The notes beneath the pieces are model-generated. The model was given only the letters and a program-made list of their open reading frames with translations, had not been told where the DNA came from and did not search any database. Below are positions 16,115 to 23,812 of a DNA stretch of 64,000 nucleotides, in pieces; the stretch's first letter is position 1, and the number at the start of each line of letters is the position of its first letter. The DNA comes from Candidatus Zipacnadia bacterium (GTDB lineage Bacteria; Armatimonadota; Zipacnadia; Zipacnadales; UBA5352). A program made the position numbers and the translations under genes. The stretch lies in the NCBI GenBank assembly GCA_029821735.1, contig JALGSU010000001.1:124001-188000 (forward strand), given 5' to 3'.

Positions 16115-17743
16115 TCACCCGAGGTCAATGGACGCCTCAGCGTCGATGCCTCTCTGGCAGGTCGCGCGGATGAGCAGATTGGCTGGCGCAGTTGCCTTCA
16201 CGAACCACTCGCATTCGGGGGATCGGGCGTGTGGCGCCAGATGACCGATGGTCAAGTGGCGATGGCGCGAAACCATCTCGGCGTCATCGCCGAGGACGAG
16301 CTCAATCTGCACTGGCTTGAGCGAGCGGAGCGTCAACGCGCGCTGGGTTATGTTGGTGGGGAATGCCCCGGTGTTGCGGACACGCGCGCGGATCCGGTGA
16401 ATATCGCCAAAAGAGGCGACTTCAAGGTCGGCGATGTCCAAGATGGGGCGCCGAGCAGCGTACTCGACTATGAATTGAGCCGAGCCGGGCGCGATGCGCG
16501 TTCGAAGGTCGTCAAGAGACGGGTTGATGAGCCAGAACTTCTTCCAACCACCGACCTGCACTTTGCCCAGTTGTGGGTGGTCTACGTCGCGCCAGTCGAC
16601 GAATATCTCGTACTCGGGGTGCTCGTCATGATAGCGGAGCGCATCACGGTCTAGAAGCGAGCGCTCGCGGGTCTCAGTGTTGAAGAACTCCTCCGCCGTG
16701 ACCCCGGCAGCATTGTAGATGTTGCCCAACTCAATCTCGTAATGATACAGCCCCATGTGCTTGTAACCCCAGTCGCCAGAATGGCCCTTCAGGCTGAGAG
16801 AAGGTTCCTTGGGGTTACGGTAGTCGATGGTGGCAAGCGGACCAAAGCCGGTCAACTCAGCGGCGCGTTCGCTGAGTTGGCGGAAGACCTCCCGGTCGGC
16901 GGGATCGAGATCAGTCTCGGAACCACTGCTGGGCGGGCTGAGAATGGCGTTTGTGCCGCAGTGGAACCCAAGCGCGGCGAAGATGGTGGGGTGAGAGTAG
17001 ACGAACTCCGCGAGCGCCTTCATCTCGGGCTCGGAGAATGGGTAGTCGCCCGCGCCGTGCTGCTCGTGCTCCTGGTGCCAGTTTGCGGGCCAGTTGCGGT
17101 TGAAGTCGTGGCCGCGCGCATGGTAGGAGAAATCGCCGCCATCGTAGTCGTGGATGAGGCCCTCGGGATGGACGCGGTAGAAGGGGCCCTCGTTGTCGGT
17201 CGGCTTGCGGGGGACCATCAGGCGCGGATCGACATCGTCGGCCTTCATGTCGCCGTCGGGTGTCTCAACGCGCATTGAGAGGATGTGGCCATCGCCGTCG
17301 ACGTCGTGTTGATAGAGGTTATTGGGCAGGCGGAACTCTTCGCGACGACTGCGGATCTCGCCGCCGGTGGTAACGGCAAACTCGGCACCATCGGGGTTGA
17401 GGCGGGGTATGATGCAGAAAGCGACGTCTTCGAGCAGAGCGGCCGTGTCGACGCCGTCGATTTGGCCGGTTAGTAGAGTGTGGATGAGTTGGAGGCAGGA
17501 CGTGGTGCCGGCGAGTTCCTTCGCATGTATGTTGCCATGGACCAGGAAGATGGGCTTGTCCTCAGCGGCGCCTGTGGCTTGGTCGGTGACCTGGAGCATC
17601 CATATCTGGCGGTCCTCGGGGGTCGAGCCAATGGCCGAGATTGAGCAGCGATCAGGGAATAGCCGGGCCGCATCGTGTAGCCAGGACGTGAGTTCATCAT
17701 ACGCGTACCAGCCATCGTAGCGAGGCGCTTTGAGATCGGTCAT
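16115..17743 (-). CDS. M14-family zinc carboxypeptidase
   Basis: A 542-residue metallopeptidase. The start MTDLKAPRYDGWYAYDEL at 17743 is chosen because AAGGGG lies six bases upstream. Zinc ligands are in NIHAKE (His73, Glu76) and GFHCGTN (His261); the arginine region DFNRNWPANW (213-222) and catalytic Glu in YHYEIELGN (336 or 338) are present. There is no signal peptide, so it is either cytoplasmic or exported by another route. The C-terminal 120 residues form a beta-domain (IADLEVASFGDIHRIRARVRN). Likely substrates are peptides or cell-wall peptides. Confidence 0.88.
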   Translation of the reverse strand: MTDLKAPRYDGWYAYDELTSWLHDAARLFPDRCSISAIGSTPEDRQIWMLQVTDQATGAAEDKPIFLVHGNIHAKELAGTTSCLQLIHTLLTGQIDGVDTAALLEDVAFCIIPRLNPDGAEFAVTTGGEIRSRREEFRLPNNLYQHDVDGDGHILSMRVETPDGDMKADDVDPRLMVPRKPTDNEGPFYRVHPEGLIHDYDGGDFSYHARGHDFNRNWPANWHQEHEQHGAGDYPFSEPEMKALAEFVYSHPTIFAALGFHCGTNAILSPPSSGSETDLDPADREVFRQLSERAAELTGFGPLATIDYRNPKEPSLSLKGHSGDWGYKHMGLYHYEIELGNIYNAAGVTAEEFFNTETRERSLLDRDALRYHDEHPEYEIFVDWRDVDHPQLGKVQVGGWKKFWLINPSLDDLRTRIAPGSAQFIVEYAARRPILDIADLEVASFGDIHRIRARVRNTGAFPTNITQRALTLRSLKPVQIELVLGDDAEMVSRHRHLTIGHLAPHARSPECEWFVKATAPANLLIRATCQRGIDAEASIDLG

Positions 17744-17823
17744 GGTGGTCCCCTTGGTGCATGAGTTGGCGAAGGACACCGTGTGGTTCGCAGGCAGCGG
17801 GCGTGTTCCCTGCATGGGGTACG

Positions 17824-17857
17824 AAAAGAGGCGAGCCGCGCGGGGCGGCTCGCCTCT
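17824..17857 (-). terminator. Terminator of the Rrf2-CODH operon
   Basis: A 13-bp perfect stem (17827-17839 with 17845-17857) and a five-base loop; on the minus strand it is followed by a short T run. It lies 34 bases after the last stop of the leftward CO-dehydrogenase-like gene. Confidence 0.75.
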
Positions 17858-17890
17858 GACTGACGCCACGATGTGGCGTGCGGTTCGGGT

Positions 17891-18571
17891 CTACAGGCCC
17901 AGAGCTGCTCGCTTGGAGTCGATGTGGGCGGCGATGTCTTCGGCCACCTGCACGGGGTCGTCACCAAGGGCGAGCTTGCTGCCGAGGAGGCCCTCGATGT
18001 CCTCGGTCAGGAGCTGAACGACCTCGGGCGAGCCGGCGACGAAGGGCGTCGGCGAGACGTGGGTGTAGAGCCCAAGGGCGAGAGCGCCGAGGGCGTCGAT
18101 GGTGGCCTTCTGCTCCATGTATTCGGGAGCGGTGACGGCCATCGGGAGCTCTGAGGGGTCAACGCCGAGAGCGTCGGCGACTGCGCCGACCAGCAGGGCG
18201 ATGCCGAGGGCTTCGCAGACGCCGCGCAGGCCATCACCAGCGAGTTGCTGGGCGTCGATGGAGTTGAGGCCGGCGACCTGGGTGGCGGCGTTGCCGCAGC
18301 CAGCAGAAAGGACGAGGATGTCGCGCTTGATCAACTCGCGGACGACTGCCGCGGTGAGGCTGTCCTGTGGGCCATTGGTGAGCGTGGTGCAACTTATCAT
18401 GGCGACGACGCCGCGAACAGCGCCGCTGGTGATGACGTCAAGCAGCGGCTGGAGAGTGCCACCCAGCGCGGCTACGACGGACTCGTTGGAGAAGCCAGTC
18501 ACGATGTCCGTGGTGTTCGCGACGGGGTTGGTGGGCCGCCCCTTGCGTTCTGTGAAGTTCTCGAAGGCATG
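17891..18571 (-). CDS. cooS: CO-dehydrogenase-like catalytic subunit, C-terminal part (frameshifted)
   Basis: Continues the CODH-like protein in another frame. Coding similarity begins at HAFENFTERKGRP (18571) and includes IVTGFSNESVVAALGG, GVVAMISCTTLTNGPQD (Cys446-like position), LVLSAGCGNAATQVAGL (Cys476-like), and an end EVVQLLTEDIEGLLGSKLALGDDP typical of CooS. Between ALGI and LLVGAVADALG about 15 residues are missing where CooS normally has PPVLHMGSCVDNSRI, the last C-cluster Cys. An internal GTG at 18502 would give a 203-residue fragment. Either the gene is decaying, or the assembly is wrong. Confidence 0.75.
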   Translation of the reverse strand, partial: HAFENFTERKGRPTNPVANTTDIVTGFSNESVVAALGGTLQPLLDVITSGAVRGVVAMISCTTLTNGPQDSLTAAVVRELIKRDILVLSAGCGNAATQVAGLNSIDAQQLAGDGLRGVCEALGIALLVGAVADALGVDPSELPMAVTAPEYMEQKATIDALGALALGLYTHVSPTPFVAGSPEVVQLLTEDIEGLLGSKLALGDDPVQVAEDIAAHIDSKRAALGL

Positions 18572-19653
18572 CCGGGGACGCCGATGACATGGGAGACAGC
18601 GACGAGGCGCGTCCCGTACTTCTCGGCGACTTCGGCCAGCGAGGGGATGGAGCAGTTCATGTCCATCGCGAAGACGTCAACCGCACCAGTGGCGATCGCG
18701 TATTCCTGGCAGATCCAGTTCCCGGTCAGCCCCACGAAGACATCGCTGGTCTCGAGGCGCTGCATCATCTCTTGGCCCGTCTCAATGGAGCCGACGATGC
18801 GGAGACCCTTTGCGCCAAGATCGCGGGCCTTCTGCTGGACCTCCTCGGCCTCGGCAGCCTGCACGAGAGCGAAGCCCATGAAGGGCTCGTGACCGTTGGG
18901 GAGTATGTTGATGTACTCCGGGTCGAGGATACCAAGATCCACTTTGGCCTCGTGCGGGGTCGGAGTGCCAAAGAGCGCGTCCTGGCCCATTTCGAGCGGG
19001 ACCTGGACGCCGTAGAAGGTGGCGATGCCCATGCGCAAACAAGTCTTGGCGAGGGAAACGTAATCGCCATCGATGTTCGTCATCGAGCGTGTGGTTGCGT
19101 CCATGATCTCAATGAGGCCGCCACCGGGGAAGATGCCCAGCTCACGCCAGACTTTCTTACGGCTCTCGGGAGCGAGGGCTTCGACCCAGATTGACTCCTC
19201 AGAGCTGTCCTGGGAGAGCGACTCGAGGATGCCCTTGCCTACTGCCTCAGCGCGGGCGAGCACGTCGGGCTCGTCGATGCCGAGGACGCCTGCGAGCAGG
19301 TCAAGCTTTGACTCGTCTGCGATGGTGAAAGGAGTGGTGCCCTGGCCAGTGGCGATGAGCGTCTTGGCGACGTCACGTGCGTGATGGGTGTAGGCGGCCA
19401 GGCCCATGACGTTCTGATGCAGGACGCCGCGCATGACCATTCCGGCACCGTCGATACCACATGCGCCACGGGGGTTTTTGGGCGTGATGCGGCAGGGGCC
19501 CTGGCTGCAGATGGAGCAGCGCAGACCGGTCTCACAGAACTTGCAGCGGTTGCCCTGGGCGTCGAAACGGTCCGCGACGTTCGTGATCTCGTCCTCGGCA
19601 ACGACGCGGTACTGGGCGTTGACAGAATCGTGTTCGCTCACAACTTCGGGCAT
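18499..19653 (-). CDS. cooS: CO-dehydrogenase-like catalytic subunit, N-terminal part (frameshifted)
   Basis: Start ATG 19653 with GGAGGG six bases upstream. RCKFCETGLRCSICSQGPCRI (Cys37, 40, 46, 49, 54) forms the B/D-cluster region of anaerobic Ni-Fe CO dehydrogenases. ILPNGHEPFMG has the C-cluster His, and AMDMNCSIPSL a C-cluster Cys. The segment that normally reads ICCTGNE is here SIETGQE, so one C-cluster Cys (Cys295 in the Carboxydothermus enzyme) is absent. Similarity ends at VIGVPG near 18572; the residues after that are out of frame. Some divergent CODH clades lack C-cluster ligands and may do other chemistry. Confidence 0.78.
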   Translation of the reverse strand: MPEVVSEHDSVNAQYRVVAEDEITNVADRFDAQGNRCKFCETGLRCSICSQGPCRITPKNPRGACGIDGAGMVMRGVLHQNVMGLAAYTHHARDVAKTLIATGQGTTPFTIADESKLDLLAGVLGIDEPDVLARAEAVGKGILESLSQDSSEESIWVEALAPESRKKVWRELGIFPGGGLIEIMDATTRSMTNIDGDYVSLAKTCLRMGIATFYGVQVPLEMGQDALFGTPTPHEAKVDLGILDPEYINILPNGHEPFMGFALVQAAEAEEVQQKARDLGAKGLRIVGSIETGQEMMQRLETSDVFVGLTGNWICQEYAIATGAVDVFAMDMNCSIPSLAEVAEKYGTRLVAVSHVIGVPGMPSRTSQNARGGPPTPSRTPRTS

Positions 19654-19702
19654 GTTGATCCCTCCGAGATTGGTCCTTGATGGTGCGGCATGGCGCCGCT
19701 GC

Positions 19703-20431
19703 CTATGAGCTTTCGAGTCGGCCGTCAATGGTGACGATTACCTGCTTGAATGGAATGTTCTTCGCTGATGCCGCAAGGGCCTGCTCAACGAGCATGACCA
19801 GACCAGAGCAACATGGCACCTCCATGCGCGCGACAGTGACGGAATTGAGGTCATGTTCTGTGAAGATCTCAGTGAGCTTCTCGATGTAGGGCTCCACTTC
19901 GTCGAGCTTGGGGCAGGCCGTGATGACCGGATGGCCCGCGAGCAGACCGTCGTGGAAGTCTGCATAGGCGAAGGGCACGCAGTCGGCACTGATGAGCAGG
20001 TCGGCGCCATCGAGCCACGGGGCCCCGACAGGGACGAGGGTGAGCTGCACGGGCCAGTTGCGCAGTTGCGGCGGGCGCGAGGTGGTCTGACTGGGCGCTG
20101 CGCTCTCCTCGGCGAGGCCGAGGGACATTGCCGCCGCAGACGGGCAACCACAAGGCGACTTCTGCTCGGGGGCATCGGCCTGCGCGGCGACATGCTCCAT
20201 GGCCGCTTCCTCGTCGAAGGCGTCGGCCCCACGTTCAATGACCGTGATGGCACCTTTGGGGCAATCGCCGAGGCAGGCGCCGAGACCGTCACAGTAACGG
20301 TCCTCAACGAGGCGGGCCTTGCCATCGATTATCTGGATGGCGCCCTCCTTGCAGCCAGGGACGCACAGGCCGCAGCCATCGCATTTCTCTTCGTCAATCT
20401 GGACAATGGTCCGGACGGTCTTCACTGACAT
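19703..20431 (-). CDS. Ferredoxin-domain iron-sulfur protein
   Basis: A 242-residue protein starting at ATG 20431 behind GGAGGAA. The first cluster motif is CDGCGLCVPGC (Cys17, 20, 23, 27). The second, YCDGLGACLGDCP, lacks one Cys (CX5CX3C), a pattern I know from this family. A Cys-containing linker (SPCGCPS) is followed by a Rossmann-like C-terminal domain with LLISADCVPFAYADFHDGLL, VITACPKLDEVEPYIEKL and EVPCCSGLVMLVEQAL. Such proteins often sit near hybrid-cluster or CODH genes and are thought to carry electrons. It overlaps the rrf2 stop by 10 bases. Confidence 0.85.
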   Translation of the reverse strand: MSVKTVRTIVQIDEEKCDGCGLCVPGCKEGAIQIIDGKARLVEDRYCDGLGACLGDCPKGAITVIERGADAFDEEAAMEHVAAQADAPEQKSPCGCPSAAAMSLGLAEESAAPSQTTSRPPQLRNWPVQLTLVPVGAPWLDGADLLISADCVPFAYADFHDGLLAGHPVITACPKLDEVEPYIEKLTEIFTEHDLNSVTVARMEVPCCSGLVMLVEQALAASAKNIPFKQVIVTIDGRLESS

Positions 20432-20892
20432 TTGCAGTTCCTCCGGTCGTGGGCGGGCGCATGTGCGGATGAACTGCAGCCGCCCACCTCCATAGTGGTA
20501 ATGTCCGCAAGAGTGTTTTCAGTGAGCGCTTTCTCAATGAGTTGCTGCACCTGTGCCCACGTAGTCTGGAGGGGACAGGTAGCTGCGTTGCGGCAAACCT
20601 CGATGCCCATCACGCAGTCGGTGACAGTGAGGGGGCCCTGGACGGCAACGACGACATCCAGCAGTGGCAGATCTTCGGGGGCGCGGTCCAGGCGAAAGCC
20701 GCCGCCCGGGCCTCGCTGGCTGGCCACGAGATTGGCGCGGCGCAGCGACTGCATGATCTTGTGCATGAAGTCGATGGTCGCCCCAGATGCTGCCGCCAAC
20801 TGCTCTGCGGTGAATGATGTGTCCGCCGGCGAGTTGGCCATGTGCAACAGGGCATGCAGAGCGTAAGTTGTGTTCTGCTTGATGATCTGCAT
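20422..20892 (-). CDS. Rrf2-family transcriptional regulator
   Basis: A 156-residue winged-helix regulator starting MQIIKQNTTYALHALLHMA at 20892. FTAEQLAAASGATIDFMHKIMQSL is the recognition helix region and GPGGGFRLDRAPEDLPLLDVV the wing typical of Rrf2. Three Cys (93, 100, 106; CX6CX5C) can hold an Fe-S cluster, as in IscR and NsrR, so it probably senses redox, NO or cluster status. It heads the operon with the ferredoxin and CODH-like genes. A palindrome overlaps its promoter, which suggests autoregulation. Confidence 0.9.
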   Translation of the reverse strand: MQIIKQNTTYALHALLHMANSPADTSFTAEQLAAASGATIDFMHKIMQSLRRANLVASQRGPGGGFRLDRAPEDLPLLDVVVAVQGPLTVTDCVMGIEVCRNAATCPLQTTWAQVQQLIEKALTENTLADITTMEVGGCSSSAHAPAHDRRNCKCQ

Positions 20893-20897
20893 ATTCT

Positions 20898-20912
20898 GGA
20901 GTAGGTTACTCC
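20898..20912 (-). promoter_or_regulatory. Candidate Rrf2 operator palindrome
   Basis: GGAGTA and TACTCC form a perfect inverted repeat with a three-base spacer, covering the -10 element and ending six bases before the rrf2 start codon. Binding here would block the promoter. The site being Rrf2's own operator is inference from position and symmetry. Confidence 0.6.
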
Positions 20913-20931
20913 ATAATAGAGCTAATGTCAA
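20903..20931 (-). promoter_or_regulatory. Promoter of the rrf2 operon
   Basis: On the minus strand TTGACA (20931-20926) and TAACCT (20908-20903) are separated by 17 bases. Transcription should start at about 20896, only a few bases before the ATG at 20892, so the mRNA would be leaderless or nearly so. This agrees with the lack of a ribosome-binding site for rrf2. Confidence 0.65.
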
Positions 20932-21081
20932 GTGTTGAGGTAGAGTTTTCTCGCTATCCTGGTGGTTGACTGTCGCGGAAGGGAGCAGGTGGGCATGTCA
21001 GGATGGGAGAAGAGAGGCAAGTGTTGTGGCTGAGATCACGGACGAGAACTGACTGAATGGACCTGCAGGGAGGCGCAGGAA

Positions 21082-21864
21082 GTGAAGCTTGGGCTACTGA
21101 CTTTTAACATGGCAGCTGAGTGGGACCTGGACACCATCTTGGGGAAGTGCAAGACCTATGGGTTGGGCGGCGTGGAATTCCGGACAGACCGGGAGCATGC
21201 GCACGGTGTCGAGATTGACACCGACAGTGAGCAGCGCAGCGCGATTGTGAGCAAGTTCAGGGAGGCGGGGCTGGAGATCATCGGGCTGAGCAGCGGGTGC
21301 AAGTTTGACTCGATGGATGAGGCGGAGCTGGCGGAGAATATCGAGCGCACCAAGGCACATCTGGATCTGTGCGCGGAACTGGGCGGCGGCGGTGTGAAGG
21401 TGTTCGGGAACAACGTGCACACCGACGAAGGCGTCGCTGAAGAGGACACGATCAAGCAGATCGGCGAGGCGCTGCACGAATGTGCGGAGTACGCGCGTGA
21501 GCTTGGTGTGATGATCAGGTTCGAGATGCACGGCGACTTCCAGACCGCGGAGCAGTGCAACGAGATCATGCGGCAGGCGGACAGCGAGGGCATCTGCCTG
21601 ATCTATAACTGCAACGTAAACGATCCCGTCGACGGATCGATCAGGGACATCTACACGACTGTCTCGCCGAACGTGGGGCATGTGCATCTGCATGATCTGA
21701 GTGATGACTTCCCGTATCTGGAGCTTGTGAAGCTGCTGCGAGCGGAAGGGTATGACGGCTGGTGCACGACTGAGGTGCCGGACAGCACGGACCGCGACCG
21801 CGTGCTGGGGTACTACGTGGCCTTGTGGGATGCCTATCTGCGGATTGCCGAACTGGAGGCGTAG
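21082..21864 (+). CDS. Sugar phosphate isomerase/epimerase-type TIM barrel
   Basis: A 260-residue xylose-isomerase-like (AP endonuclease 2 fold) enzyme starting at GTG 21082 behind GGGAGG. Metal and substrate residues lie on barrel strands: VEFRTDREHAHGVEID, GGGVKVFGNNVH, IRFEMHGDFQTAEQ (Glu and His), LIYNCNVND, VGHVHLHDLSD (two His) and CTTEVPDSTD (final Glu). Members isomerise or epimerise sugars, or act on inositols. The substrate is not readable. It stands alone between the CODH operon and the phage cassette. Confidence 0.85.
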   Translation: MKLGLLTFNMAAEWDLDTILGKCKTYGLGGVEFRTDREHAHGVEIDTDSEQRSAIVSKFREAGLEIIGLSSGCKFDSMDEAELAENIERTKAHLDLCAELGGGGVKVFGNNVHTDEGVAEEDTIKQIGEALHECAEYARELGVMIRFEMHGDFQTAEQCNEIMRQADSEGICLIYNCNVNDPVDGSIRDIYTTVSPNVGHVHLHDLSDDFPYLELVKLLRAEGYDGWCTTEVPDSTDRDRVLGYYVALWDAYLRIAELEA

Positions 21865-21895
21865 CGCGCTGAACTGAATGGGAACTCACGTCGTG

Positions 21896-21926
21896 AGGGC
21901 GCCGGGGCTATTCGCTCCGGCGCCCT
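21896..21926 (+). terminator. GC hairpin after the isomerase gene
   Basis: AGGGCGCCGG and CCGGCGCCCT form a 10-bp stem 32 bases after the isomerase stop. No T run follows, so it is terminator-like at best. It marks the left edge of the phage cassette. Confidence 0.5.
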
Positions 21927-21953
21927 AATCGTACGTGGCTGGCAGAGAGTGGC

Positions 21954-22074
21954 TAATGGCGGTCCGGCGGCGGCAGTGTTAATGGAGGAAGCGTGGGCGA
22001 GGGGAGCTTTTTGATCCAGCGAGGAAAGATTGCCTAATGGTGGGGATCCCGGAAGCTATGTTAATGGAGGAAGC
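21954..22074 (+). repeat. Phased TAATGGnGG repeats upstream of terL
   Basis: TAATGG followed by NGG occurs at 21954, 21980, 22035 and 22062, at spacings of 26, 55 and 27 bases, so near multiples of 27. Two copies extend to an identical 16-mer, TGTTAATGGAGGAAGC (21977-21992 and 22059-22074). The stretch from 21865 to 22160 has no credible gene; besides the hairpin above it holds only these repeats. Their position fits terminase-binding (pac-like) or regulatory sites. Confidence 0.65.
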
Positions 22075-22160
22075 AAGTAAGTGAGACTGATCGGCGCGGG
22101 CCCGTTGGCCCAAGTGCTTCGCAGACAGACCCCACGTCGCCCACATGGGGCGGGAAGGGG

Positions 22161-23657
22161 ATGCATTTGGCTGATCAGGATCAGGTCTTCGAATACGAAC
22201 CCGCATCCGTGCGGGAGTTCATCGTCGAGCCCGAGTATCTGGGTCTTGGGGACGAAGCTCACCCCGTCATCGTCGATGTCCTCGAGGAACTGCTCGACGG
22301 CGACTACAACGAAGCTGCACTGTGCTGGGGCATCGGGGCCGGGAAGTCCTACACGGCAAGCCTGGCGATCTTGTATCTGCTGCATCGGACGCTGTGTCTG
22401 ACGGATCCGCAGCGACACTATGGGATCGGTTCGGGCAGCACGATCAGCTTTCTGAATATGGCCCCGAACGCTCAGCAAGCCAAACGCGTTGTGTTCGGCG
22501 AGATGCTGAGCAAAGTGCGGTCCAGTCCGTGGTTCATGGAGCGCTACGAACCGAAGATGCTGGACCGGGAACTGCGCTTCCCCAAGAATGTGGTTGTGAT
22601 TTCGGGCAACTCGGCTGAGACCTATCCGCTCGGCTACAACGTGCTGGGCGCCGTGATCGACGAGGCGAGCTGGCTACTGGAGTCGCGAGGCGGGCAGCGC
22701 GATTCCGCTGAGGAGATATACAACGCTCTGCAAAGACGGATCAGGAGCAGGTTCCTCGATCGCGGTCTGCTGGTGATGATCTCATCGCCGAGGCACCGCG
22801 GGGATTTCCTGGAGCGGAAGATTGACGAGGCCAGGGCGAATCCGCAAGTGTATGCATCGCGAATGGCGACGTGGGAAGTCAAGCCTGAGAGCACGTATTG
22901 CGGCGAGACATTTGAGTGCGCGGGTCTGAGAGTGCCGACTGAGTACCGGGCGGAGTTCAAGCGCAACGAACGCCGAGCTTTGCGGGATCTCGCGGCACGG
23001 CCGGCGGAGAGCTTCGCGCCGTTCTTCCCGGACGCGAGCGTGCTCGAACGGGCGATTGACCCGAGCATGAGCCACCCGTTCGACGCCGCAGGGCGGCTGC
23101 TTGGTGGATGGAGCCCGGGGGACGGTGAGCCACGGTATGTGCACGTGGACCTGGCTTTGCGCAAGGACGCGTGCGGGATAGCCATGGCACATTGCGAACC
23201 GGGTGAACACGGCGCCGACCGGCCGATCGCAGTGGTGGATTTGATGCTGCAACTGCTGCCGCCCCCGGAGGGCGAGATTGAGCTGGCGCATGTGCGTGAT
23301 CTGATTCTGCAGATGGTCTCACAGGGGGCAGCGATCGCCCAAGTGAGTTTCGATGGGTATCAGAGTGCAGACAGCCGGCAGATCCTGAGCCGGCACGGGC
23401 TGGACGTCGCATTGGTGTCGGTGGACCGCACGCCGGAGGCGTATGAGACACTGAAGGGACTGCTGAATGAGGGGCGAGCGCGGTGGTATCGATATGAGCC
23501 GGTGTTGCGGGAGTGCAAGGGTCTGGAACTGCTGCAAGGGACCAAAGTCGACCATCGATCCGGCGGGTCCAAGGACGTAGCAGATGCCGTTGCCGGGGCC
23601 GTGAGTGAGGCAGTGGGGAACTGGCGTACACGAGAGATACAGGGCCATATTGTGTAG
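22161..23657 (+). CDS. terL: Phage terminase large subunit
   Basis: Packaging motor and nuclease of a tailed phage, 498 residues. Walker A is WGIGAGKSY (about 56-64), Walker B is LGAVIDEASW (about 161-168), and a coupling motif follows near VMISSPRHRGDF. The C-terminal RNase H-like nuclease has VHVDLALRKDACGIAMAH (about 326) and the acidic end GGSKDVADAVAGAV (about 470). The start ATG 22161 follows GGGAAGGGG. No small terminase subunit gene is visible upstream; only the phased repeats are. Confidence 0.93.
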   Translation: MHLADQDQVFEYEPASVREFIVEPEYLGLGDEAHPVIVDVLEELLDGDYNEAALCWGIGAGKSYTASLAILYLLHRTLCLTDPQRHYGIGSGSTISFLNMAPNAQQAKRVVFGEMLSKVRSSPWFMERYEPKMLDRELRFPKNVVVISGNSAETYPLGYNVLGAVIDEASWLLESRGGQRDSAEEIYNALQRRIRSRFLDRGLLVMISSPRHRGDFLERKIDEARANPQVYASRMATWEVKPESTYCGETFECAGLRVPTEYRAEFKRNERRALRDLAARPAESFAPFFPDASVLERAIDPSMSHPFDAAGRLLGGWSPGDGEPRYVHVDLALRKDACGIAMAHCEPGEHGADRPIAVVDLMLQLLPPPEGEIELAHVRDLILQMVSQGAAIAQVSFDGYQSADSRQILSRHGLDVALVSVDRTPEAYETLKGLLNEGRARWYRYEPVLRECKGLELLQGTKVDHRSGGSKDVADAVAGAVSEAVGNWRTREIQGHIV

Positions 23658-23763
23658 GAATGTCGGCCGACCTATCCAGATGACAGATGGCAGAGGCCAA
23701 CGACACGCGTTGCCTTGCACTGAGTACCAAGTAGCATGAAACCGGGAATCCGCCGGGACCGAC

Positions 23764-23791
23764 AAAGCCGCTGCCCTCAAGCAGCGGCTTT
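23764..23791 (+). terminator. Hairpin between terL and portal genes
   Basis: AAAGCCGCTGC and GCAGCGGCTTT form a perfect 11-bp stem with a six-base loop. It lies between terL and the portal gene and resembles a short-T terminator. Confidence 0.65.
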
Positions 23792-23812
23792 CGCATTCGC
23801 GGAGGTATCGTC

